Of a DNA stretch of 64,000 bases, positions 20,205-28,689 are shown one piece after another. The position numbers and the translations under genes are program-made. Source of the stretch: [Eubacterium] yurii. Its GTDB lineage: Bacteria; Bacillota; Clostridia; Peptostreptococcales; Filifactoraceae. The notes under the pieces are model-generated. The model had not been told where the DNA came from. It ran no database searches and saw nothing but the letters and a program-made list of their open reading frames with translations. The DNA lies in assembly GCA_900167215.1 (NCBI GenBank), contig FUZS01000004.1, positions 159,380 to 223,379 of the forward strand, given 5' to 3'. The first letter of the stretch is position 1, and each line of letters begins with the position of its first letter.

Positions 20205-20218
20205 TAAGGAGGGAAAAT

Positions 20219-20587
20219 ATGGCTCGTATTGCGGGGGTAGACTTACCAAGAGACAAGAGAGTAATAATAGGTCTAACATATATATTCGGAATAGGCAAAC
20301 AAACATCTGCTAAAATACTTGCAACAACAGGTATAGATGAAAGCATAAGAATAAAAGACCTATCTGAAGAACAGGTAAACTTACTCAGAAAAGAAATCGA
20401 CAACAACTATACTGTTGAAGGTGACTTGAAGAGAGAAATATCACTTAATATCAAGAGATTGAGAGATATAAGATGCTACAGAGGTCTAAGACATATGAAA
20501 GGTCTTCCTGTAAGAGGACAAAAGACTAAGACAAATGCAAGAACAAGAAAAGGACCTAAGAGAGTAGTAGGACGTAAGAAAAAATAA
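20219..20587 (+). CDS. rpsM: 30S ribosomal protein S13
   Basis: 122 residues starting [15 protein letters not shown] with the C-terminal [18 protein letters not shown] tail that contacts the P-site tRNA. First 30S gene of the alpha block. AAGGAGGG precedes ATG. Confidence 0.99.
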   Translation: MARIAGVDLPRDKRVIIGLTYIFGIGKQTSAKILATTGIDESIRIKDLSEEQVNLLRKEIDNNYTVEGDLKREISLNIKRLRDIRCYRGLRHMKGLPVRGQKTKTNARTRKGPKRVVGRKKK

Positions 20588-20612
20588 TAAATAAAGGAGG
20601 TATGACAAAAAT

Positions 20613-21014
20613 ATGGCTAAACAAGCAAAGAAAAAAGTGACAAGAGTAAGAAGAAAAGAACGTAAGAATATTGAAAAAGGACATGCACATATCCAATCAA
20701 CATTCAACAACACTATAGTTACTCTATCAGATGTACAAGGTAATGCAATATCTTGGGCAAGTGCCGGACAATTAGGATTTAAGGGATCAAGAAAATCAAC
20801 TCCATTTGCAGCTCAAATGGCAGCAGAAACAGCTACAAAAGCAGCTATAGAACACGGACTTAAATCTGTAGACGTATTTGTAAAAGGACCGGGAGCCGGA
20901 AGAGAAGCGGCTATACGTGCACTTCAAGCGGCAGGTCTTGAAGTAACTATGATAAAAGACGTTACACCTATACCTCACAACGGTTGCAGACCGCCAAAAA
21001 GAAGAAGAGTGTAA
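20613..21014 (+). CDS. rpsK: 30S ribosomal protein S11
   Basis: 133 residues with [19 protein letters not shown], the variable-to-fixed switch [14 protein letters not shown] segment, and the end [12 protein letters not shown]. The next gene should be rpsD in most Clostridia, but only 45 non-coding bases separate it from rpoA here. Confidence 0.98.
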   Translation: MAKQAKKKVTRVRRKERKNIEKGHAHIQSTFNNTIVTLSDVQGNAISWASAGQLGFKGSRKSTPFAAQMAAETATKAAIEHGLKSVDVFVKGPGAGREAAIRALQAAGLEVTMIKDVTPIPHNGCRPPKRRRV

Positions 21015-21059
21015 TTTGTGTTCCCTCAGTAAACTAAAAAAACCGTTAAGGAGGGTATA

Positions 21060-22001
21060 ATGTTAGAAATAGAAAAACCGCAAGTACAGGTATTGGCACT
21101 TGAAGAAGATTACGGCAAATTTGCTCTTGAGCCTTTGGAGAGAGGATTTGCCACAACAGTGGGTAACTCACTAAGAAGGGTACTATTGTCATCTCTTCCG
21201 GGAGTAGCGGTAACAGCTATAAAGATAGACAAGGTCATGCATGAATTTAGCACTGTAAAAGGTGTAAAAGAAGATGTGACTGAGCTTATGCTTACACTCA
21301 AAGAGTTATCGATGAATATGGATTCCAACGGTGAAGCTATATTGAGAATAGATGCACAAGGCGAATGTGAGATAACTGCAGGAGATATAATATGTCCGGC
21401 AGGAGTGGAAATGGTAAATAAAGATTTACACATAGCCACATTGTCCGAAGATGCGGATTTAAAAATGGAGATATATATCAACAAGGGAAGAGGCTATGTA
21501 TCCTCAGATACTAATAAGCAAAAAGGTCTTCCTATAGGTGTTATACCTATGGACTCCATCTACACACCGGTCAAAAAAGTCAACTTTACAATAGAAGAAG
21601 TCAACGTATCCGAAGACGAGAAATATGAAAGATTAGTCCTTGATATATGGACAAAAAAGACTGTAAATCCAAAGGACGCACTTTCAATAGCTGCAAAGAT
21701 ATTCACTGAGCACTTGAGTCTGTTTATTGACTTGACAGACAGTGTCAATGCTATGGAAATAATGGTGGAAAAAGAACAGGACGAAAAAGAAAAAGTCCTT
21801 GAAATGACAATAGAAGAACTCGACTTGTCAGTAAGATCATACAACTGTCTGAAACGTGCTTCTATCAATACGGTACAAGAGCTTACGTCAAAGACGGAAG
21901 ATGAAATGATGAAAGTAAGAAACTTGGGTAAAAAATCACTTGAAGAAGTAATCCATAAGCTACATGAGCTTGGGTTTACACTAAAACCAAGTTATGAATA
22001 A
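21060..22001 (+). CDS. rpoA: RNA polymerase alpha subunit
   Basis: 313 residues. The N-terminal domain (assembly scaffold) has [20 protein letters not shown]; the C-terminal domain from about residue 245 has [19 protein letters not shown] and [11 protein letters not shown], the helix-hairpin-helix surface that binds UP elements and activators. AAGGAGGG is located before ATG. Confidence 0.99.
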   Translation: MLEIEKPQVQVLALEEDYGKFALEPLERGFATTVGNSLRRVLLSSLPGVAVTAIKIDKVMHEFSTVKGVKEDVTELMLTLKELSMNMDSNGEAILRIDAQGECEITAGDIICPAGVEMVNKDLHIATLSEDADLKMEIYINKGRGYVSSDTNKQKGLPIGVIPMDSIYTPVKKVNFTIEEVNVSEDEKYERLVLDIWTKKTVNPKDALSIAAKIFTEHLSLFIDLTDSVNAMEIMVEKEQDEKEKVLEMTIEELDLSVRSYNCLKRASINTVQELTSKTEDEMMKVRNLGKKSLEEVIHKLHELGFTLKPSYE

Positions 22002-22029
22002 AAAATAAGAACTTAAAGGAGGGCGGCTA

Positions 22030-22371
22030 ATGGCTTATTACAGAAAGTTAGGAAGAAAAACTTCACACAGAAATCTGATGCTTAGAAACCTTACAACAGA
22101 TGTACTAAGATACGGTAAAATAACTACCACAGTTACAAGAGCCAAAGAAACAAGAAGAATGGTCGAAAAAATGATAACTCTTGGTAAAAGAGGCGACCTA
22201 AGTGCAAGAAGAGCAGCACTTGCTTATATAACAGATGAAGAAGTGGTAAAGAATCTGTTCTCAGAAATAGCACCTAAATACGCTGAAAGAAACGGCGGAT
22301 ATACAAGAATAACAAAGCTTGGAGAAAGACGTGGAGATAGCGCACCTATGTCAATCCTTGAGCTGATATAA
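22030..22371 (+). CDS. rplQ: 50S ribosomal protein L17
   Basis: 113 residues: [18 protein letters not shown] at the N-terminus, RARRA-like helix and [20 protein letters not shown] at the end. Last gene of the cluster; a strong terminator follows. The cobalt/energy-coupling genes cbiO/ecfT and truA, rplM, rpsI that follow rplQ in many Firmicutes are absent here. Confidence 0.98.
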   Translation: MAYYRKLGRKTSHRNLMLRNLTTDVLRYGKITTTVTRAKETRRMVEKMITLGKRGDLSARRAALAYITDEEVVKNLFSEIAPKYAERNGGYTRITKLGERRGDSAPMSILELI

Positions 22372-22395
22372 TTTTTTAAATATTTAAAAAAGACA

Positions 22396-22425
22396 AAAAG
22401 ACTGCGAGATGCACGCAGTTTTTTT
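22396..22425 (+). terminator. Rho-independent terminator ending the ribosomal protein operon
   Basis: ACTGCG (22401-22406) pairs with CGCAGT (22414-22419), extended by A5/T5 pairing, followed by T7. A second A/T-only palindrome, AAAAATCA/TGATTTTT, follows at 22432-22449. Confidence 0.88.
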
Positions 22426-22677
22426 GTGCCTAAAAATCAAATGATTTTTATTTATAACTGAAATAGTCGCTTTTATACATTCCTAATCTAATAATCTTAT
22501 TGAAATTATAGATGCTGTTAGCTTGAATAATAAGTTTAAATAATCCTATATTAAAGTATTGCTATTATAAACAAAGTAGACAATTTAAACAATAAAAGAA
22601 AGAAATTAACAATTTATACATAAAAAAATTAAATATCATAATAATATCAAAAATATATTGCATTTGATAAAAAACTA

Positions 22678-22733
22678 TTGACTTAATATCAAAAATATGA
22701 TAATATACCGGTAGTATATACCGCTGGTATATT
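22678..22733 (+). promoter_or_regulatory. Promoter with overlapping TetR-type operator
   Basis: TTGACT (22678-22683), 17 nt, TAATAT (22701-22706). From 22702 to 22733 lies a 32-bp dyad with arms AATATACC and GGTATATT; it can also be read as two 15-bp near-palindromes (TATACCGGTAGTATA and TATACCGCTGGTATA) sharing TATA. It covers the -10 box and start region of the TetR gene 27 nt downstream, so autorepression is likely. Confidence 0.7.
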
Positions 22734-22759
22734 TATAAATAAAAAAAAGAGGAAGAGTA

Positions 22760-23374
22760 ATGAGTATAACACAAACACAGTTAAAGATATTGGAAGTAGG
22801 AAAGAAAGAGTTTTTAAAATATGGATTTAAAGACGCATCTCTTCAAAAGATTGTAAGTGAAGCCGGATTTACAAAGGGGGCATTTTACGGATATTATCCG
22901 GACAAGGCTTCACTTTTTGAAGCACTTGTGTCAGATACAGCAGATAACTTAGTCAAGATGCTAAGAGAAGCTCAAGATACTTTCTTTGACTTGGTTCCCG
23001 AAAATAAAACTTCAAATACAAAAGAATTATCTACACAATATTTGAGGCAGTTTGTCAATTACATATATGACCATTTTGACGAATTTAAACTTATAGTTTG
23101 TTGTGCGCAAGGAACGAAATATTCAAATTTTATACATGAGTTGGTAGAGCTTGATGTAGAGCGTTCAGAAAAATATTTTGAACTCTTAAGAGAAATGGGG
23201 AAGATAAAAGGACAGATCAGTCATGAACTTCATCACATGATTACAAGTGCCTACTTTACAGCTGCTTTTGAGACAGTAGTACATGATATGACAAGGGAAA
23301 AGGCGATGAAATATATAGAAGAACTTGCAAAATTTTTCAACTCAGGCTGGGACGGTATATCAGAATTTCTTTAA
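22760..23374 (+). CDS. TetR/AcrR family transcriptional regulator
   Basis: 204 residues. The N-terminal helix-turn-helix is typical (ILEVGKKEFLKYGFKDASLQ, then VSEAGFTKGAFYGYYPDKASLF). The ligand-binding C-terminal domain has no recognised effector. ATG follows AAGAGGAAGAG. It is the first gene of a likely three-gene group with the ATC-hydrolase-like gene and a MATE pump, suggesting control of drug or metabolite export, although a 450-nt gap separates the pump. Confidence 0.93.
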   Translation: MSITQTQLKILEVGKKEFLKYGFKDASLQKIVSEAGFTKGAFYGYYPDKASLFEALVSDTADNLVKMLREAQDTFFDLVPENKTSNTKELSTQYLRQFVNYIYDHFDEFKLIVCCAQGTKYSNFIHELVELDVERSEKYFELLREMGKIKGQISHELHHMITSAYFTAAFETVVHDMTREKAMKYIEELAKFFNSGWDGISEFL

Positions 23375-23389
23375 AAACAGGTGAAAAGC

Positions 23390-23968
23390 ATGAAATATAA
23401 GGATTTTTACAGAGAAAAGCTAAGTGATGAGATTTTGGAGCATATTAATGACAATCATAGACTTAAGATGGACAGTCTAATTCAAAGGCTGAATAATGAT
23501 ATGTCATGGACAAATAATCAGAAAAAAAGGCAGATAAGCAGTATTTTGTCCAATATTGCCCTATATCAGCTACTTATAGAAAATAATATATCAAAGACAG
23601 AGGCAAAAGAGTTGGTAAGGGAATATTCCTATTATCGAGCCCATAAATTTAATAAGATTTTAAAGACTTTTTTTTATATCCCCGGATTTTTCAGAGTATT
23701 TAGCATATTTATGAAAAAGGGAATGAAGGGAGAAGAAATCTGGAAAAGTAGGATATTAACACAAGATAGGGAAGAGTTTTCCATGGATGTGTTGAAATGT
23801 CTTTGGGCAGATACCTGCAGATACTTTGATTGCTATGAGATTTGCGAGATATTCTGCCTATGTGACCACATAGTATTTGGCAATATAGATAAGCTTGAGT
23901 TTATAAGGAGTCAGACCTTAGGTATGGACGGAGAAAAGTGTGATTTTTGCTTTAAGTCTAAAAGATAG
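23390..23968 (+). CDS. L-2-amino-thiazoline-4-carboxylate hydrolase-like protein
   Basis: 192 residues from ATG 23390, placed six bases after AGGTG; the upstream GTG overlaps that site. The C-terminal part carries the pattern of the ATC hydrolase family: C..D...FG.....F.R..TL.....CDF.F (here CDHIVFGNIDKLEFIRSQTL then KCDFCF), plus several Cys residues. The founding Pseudomonas enzyme opens a thiazoline ring in L-cysteine synthesis, but most relatives next to TetR genes are uncharacterised and the substrate here is unknown. Only 15 nt separate it from tetR, so both share the autoregulated promoter. Confidence 0.7.
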   Translation: MKYKDFYREKLSDEILEHINDNHRLKMDSLIQRLNNDMSWTNNQKKRQISSILSNIALYQLLIENNISKTEAKELVREYSYYRAHKFNKILKTFFYIPGFFRVFSIFMKKGMKGEEIWKSRILTQDREEFSMDVLKCLWADTCRYFDCYEICEIFCLCDHIVFGNIDKLEFIRSQTLGMDGEKCDFCFKSKR

Positions 23969-23992
23969 CTATGATTCACTAATTATATTCTA

Positions 23993-24127
23993 ATACTAAA
24001 CTCTATTTAAACTATGGATTTTATTAATCCTATCCTTGATATACTCCATAACATATCTTTAGTTAATAAATATGTAGTGTGTCATTTTTTATGATATATT
24101 TCCATTATTCTATTAGATTTTAGTATA
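23993..24127 (+). repeat. Repeat family A, copy 2 (variant)
   Basis: Begins ATACTAAACTCTATTTAAAC and ends CCATTATTCTATTAGATTTT plus AGTATA. The centre differs from copies 1 and 3 but matches the inverted copy at 46803-46900, so at least two sub-types exist. Confidence 0.6.
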
Positions 24128-24213
24128 AGGCTCCTAATTTGATATTCATGTATAGAAATGACTTAGAAAGATAGATATTCTAAATAATATGCCGCTTAAA
24201 AATAGTCAAATAT

Positions 24214-24246
24214 CAATAAATGACATATGATTTATGTCATTTATTG
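24214..24246. repeat. Perfect 14-bp palindrome with 5-nt loop
   Basis: CAATAAATGACATA and its exact reverse complement around TGATT, 174 bases upstream of the MATE gene. There is no T-tract, so it is not a standard terminator. It could be an operator, a cruciform or a repeat end. The rest of 23969-24420 holds only repeat A copy 2 and AT-rich DNA. Confidence 0.6.
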
Positions 24247-24420
24247 ATTAAAAATCAGGATAGTCGAGTTATTAGTATAAAAATTTATATTTTCTATGAC
24301 TTTATTATTTATGAAATAGTATTAGACAGGTCTTAGTTACAGTAAGAGTGAAGATAAGATTTTATTACAGGCAAATATCTGCATGAGTGGATAAGATTAA
24401 ATTTTAGGGGTGAATTAGTT

Positions 24421-25785
24421 ATGGAAGTAAGAGATAAATTATTGAGCGAAAAGCCATGGAAACTTATGATATCTCTCAGTATTCCGGCGATTTTAGGTCA
24501 GTTTATAGTGGGGCTTTATGCCTTTGTAGACTCTATTTATGTAGGGCAGATGGTAGGTACAGATGCGATGAGTGCTGTTTCTGCGGCATCACCCTTTGTA
24601 ATGATAAACAATGCCATTGCTGTACTTGTAGGAATAGGTTCAGGCTCTGTGCTTTCACGTGCGATAGGAAAGAAAGACCAAAAAACTGTAGATAAGATTA
24701 TGGGAAATTTGATATTGTTGATTTTACTACTTTCTACTGCTGTCATTATTTTGGGTATGATACTTGCACCTTTTTTTCTAAAACTATCAGGAGCACAGGG
24801 AGTTGTGCTTGAGATGGGAGTTTCTTACCTAAGAACAGTCTACATAGGTTCCATATTTGTAAATTTTATGCAAGCTGCAAATATGGTCATACGTGCAGAA
24901 GGTCGTATGGGCATAGCTATGGGAATCATGGCATCGGGTGCATTTTTAAATATAATACTTGATCCTGTATTAATAAAGCTACTTCCTTCTCACGGTCCGC
25001 AGGCTGTCGCAATAGCCACTGTTATATCACAGTTTGTACAGGCTTTGGCTACCTTGATTTACTTTTTGAAAAAAAGTCCTGTAGTAAAAATTCATGGTAT
25101 AAAAATTGCTAAAGAGTTAAATGGAGAAATATTTTCTGTAGGTGCAAGTGCCATGCTTATGCAGATAATGATGCTTGTGCAGATGACAGTAGTATATAAT
25201 ACTGCCGTTCGTTATGGCGGAGATATGCAAATCGCCCTTATGGGAGCATCTCAAAGAGTGATGCAGCTTGCCTTCGTACCGATATGGGGGATGAGTCAAG
25301 GTATGCAACCGGCTGTTGGAACAAATTATGGAGCAAAGGAATATAAGAGAGTTAAAAAGCTTACAAATGTATTTATAATAGGCTCTACCTGCCTTGCAGG
25401 AGCATTTTTTATAAATATAGAATTATTCTCCTCTCAGATATTATCAGCCTTTATAACCAATCCTGATATAGTATCTGCAGGAGTCACAAACTTTAGACTT
25501 ATGTTTTCCATCTTCCCTACTTATGGGCTGTTGATAATGGTAGTTACTTATTTTCAATCACTTGGAAAAGCCAAACAGGCAGGGCTTTTGGTGCTATTTA
25601 GACAGCTTGCCTTGGTTGTTCCCCTTGTTTTGATACTTCCTATTTTACTTGGGGGAAATGTAATCGGAGTATGGCTCGCCTTACCGATAAACGACATTAT
25701 AATTCTTTTAATAGCACTTATACTCTTAGCTCGTGAATATAAGTATCTTAATAAAATATCTGTTAATTATGAAAATGTTAAATAA
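24421..25785 (+). CDS. MATE family efflux transporter
   Basis: 454 residues with twelve hydrophobic segments in two similar halves, as in the NorM/DinF/MepA group. Cation-driven export of drugs or metabolites across the membrane. Landmarks: IPAILGQFIVGLYAFVDSIYVG near the start and QPAVGTNYGAKEYKRVKK at the beginning of the second half. AGGGGTG lies upstream of ATG 24421. The TetR pair upstream may regulate it, but no copy of the 32-bp operator was found near its start. Confidence 0.94.
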   Translation: MEVRDKLLSEKPWKLMISLSIPAILGQFIVGLYAFVDSIYVGQMVGTDAMSAVSAASPFVMINNAIAVLVGIGSGSVLSRAIGKKDQKTVDKIMGNLILLILLLSTAVIILGMILAPFFLKLSGAQGVVLEMGVSYLRTVYIGSIFVNFMQAANMVIRAEGRMGIAMGIMASGAFLNIILDPVLIKLLPSHGPQAVAIATVISQFVQALATLIYFLKKSPVVKIHGIKIAKELNGEIFSVGASAMLMQIMMLVQMTVVYNTAVRYGGDMQIALMGASQRVMQLAFVPIWGMSQGMQPAVGTNYGAKEYKRVKKLTNVFIIGSTCLAGAFFINIELFSSQILSAFITNPDIVSAGVTNFRLMFSIFPTYGLLIMVVTYFQSLGKAKQAGLLVLFRQLALVVPLVLILPILLGGNVIGVWLALPINDIIILLIALILLAREYKYLNKISVNYENVK

Positions 25786-26003
25786 CGGATAATAGAATTA
25801 TTAAGATTTAGAGTAATTGAAGTTAAGTTTTATATAAATTTATTCATTAATAGAATATTCGTATAAACAAGATTTAGAAAGTCAGAGTGTATTTATTAAT
25901 TGAAACATGGATATACTCGTTTTCTCAAAAAAATTTAATATCAAATGGAACAAGATTTTAATAATATTTTTGGATGATTATTTAATAGATTTTTAGTAAA
26001 AAT

Positions 26004-26049
26004 AATATTTTCATGACCAATCAAGGTCTGAGAATATTATTTTTTTTCA
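26004..26049 (+). terminator. Rho-independent terminator downstream of the MATE gene
   Basis: AATATTTTCATGACC pairs with GGTCTGAGAATATT (one-base slip) around AATCAA, followed by ATTTTTTTT. It lies 220 nt after the stop codon; the stretch between contains AT-rich DNA with a degraded repeat B 3' end at about 25982-26000. Confidence 0.75.
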
Positions 26050-26060
26050 CTTAAAGCTAG

Positions 26061-26174
26061 TACTAATCACTGTTTATAATGTCATATATTTAAACTACTT
26101 GAAATATATTTTTTGTAGTTTTCAACAGTTCATCTTTAATATATTTTTATGACTGTTTAATTGGTTTTTATCAT
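26061..26174 (+). repeat. Repeat family B, copy 2
   Basis: Starts TACTAATCACTGTTTATAAT and ends TTGGTTTTTATCAT. It runs directly into an inverted family A remnant (about 26173-26262), one of several places where A and B elements abut. Confidence 0.55.
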
Positions 26175-26262
26175 AAAATCAAATAGAATAGTGGATAATA
26201 TTTTTTGAAAAATTTCCAACAACTCATTAATATTATGTTATTTAGATTAAATTCTTAATAAA
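26173..26262 (-). repeat. Repeat family A remnant (inverted)
   Basis: Reads ATCAAATAGAATAGTGGATAA on the plus strand and ends with TTTAGATTAAAT, matching both ends of family A in reverse orientation; the middle is eroded. Confidence 0.45.
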
Positions 26263-26297
26263 TTTTAACCGGAAAATAGTATAAATAAAAAAAATAC

Positions 26298-26336
26298 TTG
26301 ACATTTTTACTTAGTAGTATTATGATAATATCATAA
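26298..26336 (+). promoter_or_regulatory. Promoter and palindromic operator of the Nudix regulator gene
   Basis: TTGACA (26298-26303), 17 nt, TATGAT (26321-26326): the best-matching promoter in the window. A perfect 17-bp palindrome TTATGATAATATCATAA (26320-26336) covers the -10 box, and an outer pair TTACTTA (26307-26313) / TAAGTAA (26343-26349) brackets it. Such a site would suit a dimeric winged-helix repressor, most simply the downstream gene product itself. Confidence 0.75.
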
Positions 26337-26384
26337 AGATAATAAGTAATTTTTTTAAATAAATTTTAGAAAGAAGATGATGGA

Positions 26385-27380
26385 ATGAAGAAGGCTTTAA
26401 TCTCTGAAATATTGGCTAACACAAAAAGTATAAATAAAAAGTCAAAAGTTAATACAGTGGAAAAACAACAAGCTACTAATAAAGAAAATGAAAGTAAAAA
26501 AATTAAGTCAAGTTTAGATATTGAAAGTGAGGAGGATTTTTGGAAGAGCTATGACGCAAGTGAATATCAAAAACCCTCTGTTGCAGTGGATGTGGTGGCA
26601 TTTACCATTGATGATGACGAAAAGGAAAACTATAGGAAGAATCAGGATAAAAAGCTCAAGATTATCCTGAAAAAGAGAAGCTCTCACCCATATATAGGAA
26701 GATGGGGTCTGCCGGGGAGTTTTGTACAAATCGACGAGACTTTGGAGCAATCTACTCAGCGTATAATGCAGGATATCACCGATATTTCATCAGAATATCT
26801 GGAGCAGTTATACACATGGGGGGAGCTTGACAGGGATAAGAGGCATAGGATTTTTTCAATATCTTATCTTACCTTGATTTCACAAAAAAACATACTTCCT
26901 ACTGAAAAAGACTATAAGTGGTTTGAAGTGAGCATGAGGAGAAAAAAGGAGGAAAGGGAGATATTAAAAGATGGAGAAAAAGTCATCTTGACTGATATTT
27001 TAGAATTTACAGGAGATGAGCTTTCCTTTGATGTAACAATACAAACAACGCAGATAGTAAAAAACAAGGTGACGCAGTATTTTTACGAAATAATAGAAAA
27101 TGAGCATTTAGCCTTTGACCATGCGAAGATAATAGCCTATGCAATAAAGAGACTGAGAGAAAAGATTAACTATACTCAGATAGCATTTTCTCTTATGAGC
27201 GAAAAATTCACTCTTACCCAATTGCAACAGGTCTATGAGGTAATACTTGGCAAGAGCCTGCTCAAGGCAAATTTTAGAAGAAAGATTGCAAATATGGTGG
27301 AAGAAACAGACGAATATACAAAAAACTCAGGTCATAGACCTTCAAAACTGTATAGATTCAATAATAAATTCAATTTCTAA
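26385..27380 (+). CDS. Nudix-domain protein with C-terminal winged helix, NrtR-like regulator
   Basis: 331 residues. Residues ~65-215 form a Nudix fold (RWGLPGSFVQIDETLEQS); the catalytic Nudix box is broken, with QRIMQD where REUxEE is expected. Residues ~225-320 match the helix-turn-helix tail of NrtR regulators (AFDHAKIIAYAIKRLREKINYT, GHRPSKLYRF). NrtR proteins are ADP-ribose-sensing repressors of NAD metabolism that often lost hydrolase activity. The first 60 residues are a charged, low-complexity extension. The gene sits behind a palindromic operator and upstream of SPFH and NAD-kinase-like genes, in line with NAD-linked control. Ligand and target are inferred. Confidence 0.82.
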   Translation: MKKALISEILANTKSINKKSKVNTVEKQQATNKENESKKIKSSLDIESEEDFWKSYDASEYQKPSVAVDVVAFTIDDDEKENYRKNQDKKLKIILKKRSSHPYIGRWGLPGSFVQIDETLEQSTQRIMQDITDISSEYLEQLYTWGELDRDKRHRIFSISYLTLISQKNILPTEKDYKWFEVSMRRKKEEREILKDGEKVILTDILEFTGDELSFDVTIQTTQIVKNKVTQYFYEIIENEHLAFDHAKIIAYAIKRLREKINYTQIAFSLMSEKFTLTQLQQVYEVILGKSLLKANFRRKIANMVEETDEYTKNSGHRPSKLYRFNNKFNF

Positions 27381-27435
27381 ATATAGCTAAGTTTTTTATA
27401 GCTTATAAATTTTAATACTGATATTGTCTTACTTA

Positions 27436-27555
27436 TACTAATAGCTATTTTTAAAGCAAGTATCTATTTTTAAAGCAAGATTATACATTTCATGGATGTT
27501 CAATAATTTTGTTATGATGTATTTATATGGCTTTTTAATGAGTTTTTAGCATTAG
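27436..27555 (+). repeat. Repeat family B, copy 3
   Basis: Starts TACTAATAGC and ends ATATGGCTTTTTAATGAGTT plus TTTAGCATTAG. It contains a short tandem repeat, ATTTTTAAAGCAAG twice. It occupies most of the 294-nt gap between the Nudix and SPFH genes. Confidence 0.45.
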
Positions 27556-27674
27556 TTAAAAAAAGTTTTTTGCTTATTTGGAATCAACAATAGTATTAAA
27601 ATAACTATTTGGACAAAATTCTTAATAATTTGATTTTTATGTTAAACAAATTATAACATAGGGAGGAATATATA

Positions 27675-28682
27675 ATGTTTAGTCTTAGATATGTAAAATT
27701 TGAACCCAACAGCTATGCCATACTTTATAAAAACGGACAGATAGTAAAACAAGGTAGCGGACTTAACTTCTGGTACTTTGCAGATACGAGCAGTGTGGCA
27801 AAGATACCTACAGATGTTGCAGATGAGAGCTTTATGTTTGACGACAATACACAGGATTATCAAAATATAACTATACAAGGTAGCATATCATACAGGATAA
27901 GCGAGCCACTAAAGGCGGCTGAGTATCTCAACTTTACCCTTACTCCAAATCGCAGGAGCTATGTCTCAAGTCCTATTGATATGCTGCTAAAGAAGATAAA
28001 CAATGCTGTAATTGTATCTGCAAATAAGGTGATTGGCAAGATGGAGCTGAAAAAAGCCATTACTTCGAGGGAATATATAAAGGATATGATATTGCTTGAC
28101 CTTAGACAAAATGAGGAACTTACACAAATGGGTATTGAAATAATAAACCTTTCACTGCTTGCTGTAAGACCTAATGCCGAAACTGCCAGGGCATTGGAAG
28201 CTCAGGTAAGAGAGCAGATACTAAAAGACTCTGACGATGCCATTTACAATAGACGCAACTCTTCTATTGAGCAGGAAAGACTTGTCAAAGAAAATGAATA
28301 TAATACACAAATTGCAGTGGAAGAAAAAAAGAGAGAGATAGAAGAAAGAAAGCTGATGGCAAAACAAGGTCTGCAAAAACAGCAAAATCAACTTAAGGAA
28401 GAACAGATTAACGCGGATATAAAACTTGAAGAAAAGAAGAAAGACCTTATGGAACTTTCATCAGAAAATATAAGAATTACAGCAGATGCCAAGGCATACG
28501 AGCTGTCTGCCGCAATGAAGGCTCTGGAAGATACTAAGCAGGAGACTATACAGGCACTTGCAAGTGTGGGTATGGATTCAAATAAACTTATAGCAATTGC
28601 CTTCCAAGAGTTGGCAAAAAAAGCCGGTTCTATAGGTCAGCTCAACGTATCACCTGATTTATTGAGAGAATTAATGCAGTAG
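27675..28682 (+). CDS. SPFH/Band 7 (prohibitin-like) domain protein
   Basis: 335 residues. Residues ~5-185 form the SPFH domain (VKFEPNSYAILYKNGQIVKQGSG; GIEIINLSLLAVRP), followed by a long charged coiled coil (~190-290) and a short C-terminal region. There is no obvious N-terminal membrane helix or signal peptide, unlike flotillins, so it is probably cytosolic or peripherally membrane-bound and likely forms oligomeric rings. AGGGAGGAA precedes ATG. Eight nt separate it from the NAD-kinase-like gene, so the two are cotranscribed and probably work together. Function unknown. Confidence 0.85.
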   Translation: MFSLRYVKFEPNSYAILYKNGQIVKQGSGLNFWYFADTSSVAKIPTDVADESFMFDDNTQDYQNITIQGSISYRISEPLKAAEYLNFTLTPNRRSYVSSPIDMLLKKINNAVIVSANKVIGKMELKKAITSREYIKDMILLDLRQNEELTQMGIEIINLSLLAVRPNAETARALEAQVREQILKDSDDAIYNRRNSSIEQERLVKENEYNTQIAVEEKKREIEERKLMAKQGLQKQQNQLKEEQINADIKLEEKKKDLMELSSENIRITADAKAYELSAAMKALEDTKQETIQALASVGMDSNKLIAIAFQELAKKAGSIGQLNVSPDLLRELMQ

Positions 28683-28689
28683 GTGTAAG

